This document shows positions 7,405 to 11,215 of a DNA stretch of 11,215 nt, piece by piece. The notes beneath the pieces were generated by a model. That model saw only the letters and a list, made by a program, of their open reading frames with translations, had not been told where the DNA came from and did no database searches. Positions within the stretch are counted from its first letter, which is position 1. The number at the start of each line of letters is the position of its first letter. The DNA is taken from contig JBFLYM010000031.1 in NCBI GenBank assembly GCA_040757035.1, positions 1 to 11,215 on the forward strand, given 5' to 3'. Origin of the DNA: JAHJBR01 sp040757035. GTDB lineage: Archaea > Micrarchaeota > Micrarchaeia > Anstonellales > Bilamarchaeaceae. A program made the position numbers and the translations under genes.

Positions 7405-7422
7405 TGTACATATAAATGTACA
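7405..7422. promoter_or_regulatory. 18-bp palindrome, candidate operator
   Basis: TGTACAT-ATAA-ATGTACA is a perfect 7-bp inverted repeat with a 4-base spacer. It abuts the upstream side of the candidate TATA box of the minus operon, over the position where the B-recognition element would lie. Such placement fits a dimeric regulator that blocks or recruits the initiation factors. The regulator is unknown; winged-helix proteins are encoded on both sides. Confidence 0.5.
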
Positions 7423-7463
7423 TGGTAAACTAAATGCAAATATATAATTTGATGTAAATGAGA

Positions 7464-7511
7464 TTAAAATAGGTTAAAACAGGGTACTAATTAAAAACGG
7501 AGTACTGATTA
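7464..7511 (+). repeat. Three TTAAAANNGG iterons with GTACT(A/G)ATTA direct repeat
   Basis: TTAAAATAGG (7464-7473) and TTAAAACAGG (7474-7483) are contiguous at a 10-base period. TTAAAAACGG follows at 7491-7500. The second and third are followed by GTACTAATTA (7484) and GTACTGATTA (7502), a direct repeat with an 18-base offset and one mismatch. This array lies 38 bases or more upstream of the ATG at 7549, where cooperative regulator sites would be expected. Confidence 0.45.
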
Positions 7512-7548
7512 TGTTGATTAATACTAATAGTTATTATTTGTGGTTGTT

Positions 7549-9045
7549 ATGTCAAAAAACCTTGATTATAAATTGAAACGGATGGAAAAAGGACCGTTAC
7601 AAAAATTAAAAAATCAAAACGCAGTGCTGAAAAAATTCGGAGAGAAAGGTCTAAAAATTTATAGAGGGATAAATGGAAAAAAAACCGGGAAAGATATCAT
7701 AAATGAATTTGGTTTTGATTCTGATTTCGTTGTTACAGTAATTGCATGGCTCGAAGAAAAGGAAATGATAGTTGTTAGCGATGTTAAAGGTAAAGAGAAA
7801 ATCAAGGATGAAGGAGAAATAACTGAAGAAAAAGAAGATGAAACAAAACAATTTGAAAAGGAACTGCAAAAAAAAGAAATTGATCTTGAAGTGGAAAAAT
7901 CTGAAATAACACCCGAAATAGAACCAGAAACAACAATGCTAGGACAAGATGAAAAAGAATTGCAGCAAATTGAGAAAAAAGAAATTGAAGAAGAACATGA
8001 AAAAGAAGATAGTACGGAAGAAAAATTCAATGTTTCAAAACAAAAAAGTAAATTACGTGAAATAATTGAACATGAAGCTGAAGATGAGAAAAAAGAAACA
8101 GAATCTGAAGAAATCACTCTTGTAAAAGAAGAGATGGAAAGCGAAGAAAAAGTTGAGGAAGGAAAAGAGGAAGTAAGGGAGAAACATGAAGAAGAAATAG
8201 AAGAGGAAATGGAAGAAGAGGCTCCCTCCAAATCAATAACACTTGAAAAGGCAGACGAAGAGATATCTCCAGAAATAGAAAATGAAGAAGAATTTGAACC
8301 AAAATCAATGGAAAAAATAATAAAAGAAAAATATGGTGATATTGGTTTTGAGGTTTATTCGCTTATAGACGGTCAAAAAACTGCAGAAGAAATAATGAGC
8401 GAAACTGGCATAAGCGAAACAGAGCTTATAGAAATGCTTGAGTTTATGGAAAAACAAGGCATAATCAAACTTGAACATCCAGAAACGAAAACTCCATCCG
8501 AAACCGAAGTAAGTGTAAACAAATTTATGCCTTTCACAGATGATACATCGGCAGATCTATCAAAAGAACTGCACCCTGTTGAATTACCAACAAAAATAAA
8601 CTCAGATCTATTTTCTGAAATTTTATTTAAAGTTAAGATTGCTTCAAAATTTGGCGAAAATGGTTCCAAAGTCCTGAATGCTATAGATGGAAAAACAACT
8701 GATGTTGATTTGAGTCTCAAACTTAAGATTCCTTTTTATGAAGTGCGCGATTTACTTTCATTTTTCATATCAAACAAAATGATTGCCATAAAACAATTAA
8801 ATAGAGAGGATATTTCAAAAAAATATGGTGAAGACTGTTTTGCAATATACAAAAAATATGGAAAGGAAGGAATACTTCTTTATGAATTAATAGGAAATGA
8901 CATTGGGATAAAACAAATCTTCCAATTGATTACAAAGGATAAAGAAAGATTCGTCGATATGTTTATATTTATACACAAAATCCTTGGAATAGAACTTCCA
9001 ATAGATAAAGATGTTATTTATTCTCAACTTGAAGAGAAAAAATAA
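7549..9045 (+). CDS. Repeated winged-helix-like module protein with acidic linker, unrecognised
   Basis: A 498-residue soluble protein built from related modules of about 50 residues. Module 1 (26-76) begins LKKFGEKGLKIY and has INGKKTGKDI. Module 2 (254-308) has KEKYGDIGFEVY and IDGQKTAEEI. Module 3 (360-414) has ASKFGENGSKVL and IDGKTTDVDL. A diverged module 4 (422-484) starts SKKYGEDCFAIY. The shared pattern is KxxG(E/D)xGxx(V/I), then I(N/D)GxxT, then a helix and a short hydrophobic strand, suggesting small winged-helix or PqqD/DUF4388-like folds. Modules 1 and 2 are separated by a Glu/Lys-rich linker (about 78-250), probably disordered or single-helix. No membrane segment is present. A GTG at 7540 would add three residues; I prefer the ATG at 7549, with no clear Shine-Dalgarno site at either. 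It is divergent from the ATPase operon, suggesting shared control. Function unknown; a multivalent binding scaffold is my guess. Confidence 0.78.
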   Translation: MSKNLDYKLKRMEKGPLQKLKNQNAVLKKFGEKGLKIYRGINGKKTGKDIINEFGFDSDFVVTVIAWLEEKEMIVVSDVKGKEKIKDEGEITEEKEDETKQFEKELQKKEIDLEVEKSEITPEIEPETTMLGQDEKELQQIEKKEIEEEHEKEDSTEEKFNVSKQKSKLREIIEHEAEDEKKETESEEITLVKEEMESEEKVEEGKEEVREKHEEEIEEEMEEEAPSKSITLEKADEEISPEIENEEEFEPKSMEKIIKEKYGDIGFEVYSLIDGQKTAEEIMSETGISETELIEMLEFMEKQGIIKLEHPETKTPSETEVSVNKFMPFTDDTSADLSKELHPVELPTKINSDLFSEILFKVKIASKFGENGSKVLNAIDGKTTDVDLSLKLKIPFYEVRDLLSFFISNKMIAIKQLNREDISKKYGEDCFAIYKKYGKEGILLYELIGNDIGIKQIFQLITKDKERFVDMFIFIHKILGIELPIDKDVIYSQLEEKK

Positions 9046-9051
9046 TTCATC

Positions 9052-9321
9052 TTATTTTCTTCTTTTTGCCTTTGTTTTCTTTTTGGTTTTTTTTGCAGCA
9101 CTCATTTTTGCACCTGCTGATGCTGATATTATTTTCTTTTGTTCTCCTTTGCTCAATCCTTTAAATAATATTGATTGTGCAGAAAGTTGAAGCGCTTTCG
9201 CCATGTTTATAACGTCCTGGAGATTCGGATATTTCTTCAACTTTAAGTTCTGCTCAGCAATTTTATTTGAGCCTGCATAAAACACACCTTTCATTTTTAA
9301 TACTGTATATTTTATAGACAT
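9052..9321 (-). CDS. Small protein with basic Lys/Arg tail, unrecognised
   Basis: An 89-residue protein of unknown family. Residues 1-70 look like a small folded domain: a beta strand KYTVLKMKGVFYAG (4-17), a helix-forming segment NLQDVINMAKALQLSAQSIL (33-52), and SKGEQKKIISASAGAKM (57-73). The last 16 residues are nearly all Lys, Arg, Thr and Ala (KKTKKKTKAKRRK). Such tails are seen on nucleic-acid-binding and ribosome-associated archaeal proteins, so binding to DNA or RNA is possible but unproven. The start is well supported by GGTGAT four bases before the spacer to ATG and by a TATA box farther upstream. It converges on the winged-helix-module gene with only six bases between stop codons. 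Confidence 0.72.
   Translation of the reverse strand: MSIKYTVLKMKGVFYAGSNKIAEQNLKLKKYPNLQDVINMAKALQLSAQSILFKGLSKGEQKKIISASAGAKMSAAKKTKKKTKAKRRK
9057..9094 (+). terminator. Oligo-T termination tract for the 7549-9045 gene
   Basis: Immediately after the stop at 9045 the plus strand is a run of T tracts, including T5 at 9063-9067 and T8 at 9087-9094. Archaeal RNA polymerase terminates at such T-rich non-template sequence without needing a hairpin. These bases are also the Lys codons of the convergent gene's basic tail, so the composition has a coding explanation as well. Confidence 0.35.
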
Positions 9322-9324
9322 ACC

Positions 9325-9330
9325 ATCACC
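9325..9330 (-). promoter_or_regulatory. Shine-Dalgarno site of the small basic-tail gene
   Basis: The minus strand reads GGTGAT followed by GGT and then the ATG at 9321, a three-base spacing. It matches the csl4 and rpoL sites and argues that this small open frame is a real gene. Confidence 0.6.
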
Positions 9331-9346
9331 ACTTTTGTTTCTTGCG

Positions 9347-9360
9347 TAAAAAATATAAAA
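9347..9360 (-). promoter_or_regulatory. Candidate TATA box for the small basic-tail gene
   Basis: The minus strand carries TTTTATATTTTTTA, centred about 33 bases before the ATG at 9321. A start of transcription about 25 bases downstream would give a leader of roughly 8 to 10 bases that just includes the GGTGAT site. Confidence 0.4.
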
Positions 9361-9397
9361 TTATCGGATAATACAAACCTAAATAAAAAAGATTAAA

Positions 9398-9407
9398 TTT
9401 ATAAATA
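9398..9407 (+). promoter_or_regulatory. Candidate TATA box, leaderless beta-helix gene
   Basis: TTTATAAATA is preceded by a purine-rich AAAAAAGA stretch resembling a B-recognition element. Its centre lies about 25 bases before the ATG at 9427, so the transcript would begin at that ATG. This decides between 9427 and the in-frame ATG at 9409, which overlaps the box. Confidence 0.55.
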
Positions 9408-9426
9408 TATGGAGTACAATTTTTTT

Positions 9427-11215
9427 ATGGACAAATTAAAATCGATTTTTTTATCTTTGTTAATTTTGGTTTCGGTTGTATTCTCCGTTGATTGTACATG
9501 CAATTCTTGTGCAGACTGTATTGTCAAACTTAACAACGCTTCATGCACAAATGTTCTTTTAACTACTAATATAACTTCATCTGAAACATGCATAAATAAT
9601 CCTACTGGATTTAATAATAAGACATTTAATTGTCAAGGGTACACAATTACAGGCACATACAATGCTAGTGCATATGGTATATTTCTCTATGGACCAATAG
9701 AGAAAAATGTAATAAAAAATTGTGTTGTTTCTAAGTATCGTTATGGAATGTTTATTGTCTCTAACTACACCAGCATAATCAATAACACGATTAATGACAA
9801 CGGCTTTAATGGTATTGACATTGCCGATGGTTTCAATAATACTTTAATTGACAACAGGTTTTTCGACAATGATAATGTTGGTATAAACTTACTCAATACC
9901 TTCAATAGCACTTTAGTTAATAATTCAGTCAATGGCACTAATAGTGGTAATGGGGGTATAAATCTTGACAGTAGTTCCAACAACTCATTAATAAATAATA
10001 GTATCAATAATCATCTTTACAATGGCATCATTTTTTCTTCCAGTTCTAATAATTCGTTAATTAATAACAAAATTTATTCTAATTCTCAATATGGTATTTA
10101 TTTTTATTCCACTTCTAATAATAATATTTTAACTAACAATACGATTAATAACAATGGTCAATTTCAAATAGATATCACTGCCTCAAACAACAACCTTATT
10201 TATAACAACATCTTCAATGCAACAGGTACACAAGGTTTAGCTTATGACGATAGTGTTATAGACAATTGGAACACCACAAAAACCAGTGGTACAAACATAA
10301 TTGGCGGTCCTTATTTAGGAGGTAATTTCTGGGCAAAGGCAGATGGAACAGGACCTTCACAAACCTGCAGCGATACAGATAGAGATGGAATATGCGATTC
10401 GAGTTATTCAATACAAGGAGGAACAAACCAGGATTATTTGCCGCTTTCCAATCCTCCTAAAAATATTTCTTCTTGTCAGAATATAACTGTTTCAGGAAGC
10501 TATACATTAATCAACAATCTTTCCTCAACTGGTACGTGTATAAACATAACGGTGAGCAATGTTACGTTGGATTGTGCTGGGTATTCTATTACTGGAATGA
10601 ATACGAGTTATGGTATTAATATTTTGAATTCAAACAGCCAAATAAAAAATTGTCTGGTTTATAATTATTCAACCGGAATTTATATTCAATCTAACAACAG
10701 CATTTTAACCAACAATACGATGAACAATAATGGTTACGGCATCGTCGCTTCCAGTTCGAACAACAACTTCATCAACAATATGATGAACAATAATAGTAAT
10801 TATGGTATCTATCTCGATTCAAGTTCGAACAACACCTTAACCAACAATACGATGAACAATAATAGAGATGCTGGTATCTATCACTATTCCAGTTCGAACA
10901 ACACCTTAACCACCAATACCCTTACAAATAATAGTTATTTCGGTATTTATCTTGGTTCTTCTAACAATAATATAATCCTGAGTAATACAGTAATCAACAA
11001 CTCCAAAGGTGTTTATCTTTCGAGTGATTCAGATAACAACAATATTTCAAGTACAAATGCGTGCACAAATACCAATGTAAGTTATTACTTTACATCGGAT
11101 TCAAACAACAATTTTGGTTCAAGCAATTTTGGAAATAAAACAGATCTTGACAGCAATACGAACTTTTTATCTGCTTCATGTTCACCGCAATCTATAGTTA
11201 TTATTTTGAATTACC
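9427..11215 (+). CDS. Secreted Asn-rich NosD-like parallel beta-helix protein, cut by right window edge
   Basis: Open from 9427 to the window end (596 codons, no stop), so the C-terminus and any anchor lie outside. The signal peptide is MDKLK followed by SIFLSLLILVSVVFS. The mature start is Cys-rich (C23xC25xxC28xxC31). Two similar units follow. Each starts with a cap ending CQGYTITG (unit 1) or CAGYSITG (unit 2, Cys350 to about 391), then runs of about 22-residue turns with patterns such as YGIYL, SSSNNTL and NNTMNNN, typical of right-handed beta-helix PbH1/NosD repeats. Between them lies the NosD-type box GGPYLGGNFW (293-302), a likely calcium loop DTDRDG (316-321) and QDYLPLS. Asn-X-Ser/Thr sequons are very dense, suggesting heavy N-glycosylation. 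I infer a surface adhesin, envelope protein or glycan-binding protein. An alternative ATG at 9409 would add MEYNFF. Fold certain, role unknown. Confidence 0.88.
   Translation, partial: MDKLKSIFLSLLILVSVVFSVDCTCNSCADCIVKLNNASCTNVLLTTNITSSETCINNPTGFNNKTFNCQGYTITGTYNASAYGIFLYGPIEKNVIKNCVVSKYRYGMFIVSNYTSIINNTINDNGFNGIDIADGFNNTLIDNRFFDNDNVGINLLNTFNSTLVNNSVNGTNSGNGGINLDSSSNNSLINNSINNHLYNGIIFSSSSNNSLINNKIYSNSQYGIYFYSTSNNNILTNNTINNNGQFQIDITASNNNLIYNNIFNATGTQGLAYDDSVIDNWNTTKTSGTNIIGGPYLGGNFWAKADGTGPSQTCSDTDRDGICDSSYSIQGGTNQDYLPLSNPPKNISSCQNITVSGSYTLINNLSSTGTCINITVSNVTLDCAGYSITGMNTSYGINILNSNSQIKNCLVYNYSTGIYIQSNNSILTNNTMNNNGYGIVASSSNNNFINNMMNNNSNYGIYLDSSSNNTLTNNTMNNNRDAGIYHYSSSNNTLTTNTLTNNSYFGIYLGSSNNNIILSNTVINNSKGVYLSSDSDNNNISSTNACTNTNVSYYFTSDSNNNFGSSNFGNKTDLDSNTNFLSASCSPQSIVIILNY
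10700..10935 (+). repeat. Tandem DNA repeats of 63-69 bp inside the beta-helix gene
   Basis: The word AACAATACGATGAACAATAA begins at 10711 and recurs identically at 10843. It recurs with small changes at 10774, and only a diverged AACC/ACCAATACC version remains at 10912. Each is preceded by a form of AGTTCGAACAAC. Offsets are 63, 69 and 69 bases, which is 21 to 23 codons, one beta-helix turn. Near-identity at the DNA level shows these turns arose by recent duplication. Confidence 0.7.

Noticed and set aside
7659..8231. 190-codon minus-strand open frame inside the winged-helix-module gene
   Set aside because: Nearly all Ser, Phe and Ile, which is the antisense of the acidic linker; no homology-like motif or promoter.
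9399..9593. 64-codon minus-strand open frame at the start of the beta-helix gene
   Set aside because: It lies opposite the signal peptide and cap of a clear secreted protein and overlaps its TATA box; no ribosome binding site.
9765..10007. 80-codon Leu-rich minus-strand open frame that looks like a membrane protein
   Set aside because: It is the antisense of Asn-rich beta-helix turns; the hydrophobicity comes from codon complementarity.
9427..11215. Asn-rich repeats as a CRISPR array or non-coding satellite
   Set aside because: Repeats are imperfect, in frame, have no unique spacers, and encode beta-helix turns.

Overview
The window looks like an AT-rich archaeal chromosome segment. The archaeal assignment rests on an exosome Csl4 subunit next to RNA polymerase subunit L, an archaeal-type Ser-His-Asp signal peptidase I, GGTGAT-type ribosome binding sites, TATA boxes placed for leaderless transcripts, and secreted proteins of archaeal style (a WWNSSWSYR protein and a NosD-like beta-helix protein). 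Protein style and small compact genes suggest a DPANN-type lineage, but that is inference. No tRNA, rRNA, CRISPR array, insertion sequence or integrase is visible.

Layout. (1) 1-129, minus: start of a secreted protein cut by the left edge, with signal peptide and mature N-terminus WWNSSWSYR. (2) 235-2201, plus: a compact informational and secretion operon, csl4 - rpoL - signal peptidase I, each gene with a Shine-Dalgarno site. (3) 7373 down to 2196, minus: a three-gene operon encoding a winged-helix protein with a very long coiled coil, a type IV pilus/secretion-type ATPase, and a Pro/Ser- then Glu/Lys-rich protein with a helical C-terminus. No membrane platform protein and no prepilin lie in the window. 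(4) 7374-7548: an AT-rich divergent promoter region holding an 18-bp palindrome and three TTAAAANNGG iterons. (5) 7549-9045, plus: a protein with three or four winged-helix-like modules and an acidic linker. (6) 9321 down to 9052, minus: a small protein with a basic tail. (7) 9427 to the right edge, plus: a secreted Asn-rich, NosD-like beta-helix protein, at least 596 residues, open at the edge.

How it may work together. Regions 3 to 5 form one divergent block of four soluble, highly charged proteins around a single secretion-type hexameric ATPase. I do not recognise this gene set as archaellum, Ups/Aap pilus or Tad. It is the best candidate here for an undescribed system, but its function cannot be read from sequence alone. 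The two edge genes and the signal peptidase concern the cell surface and are probably independent of it.
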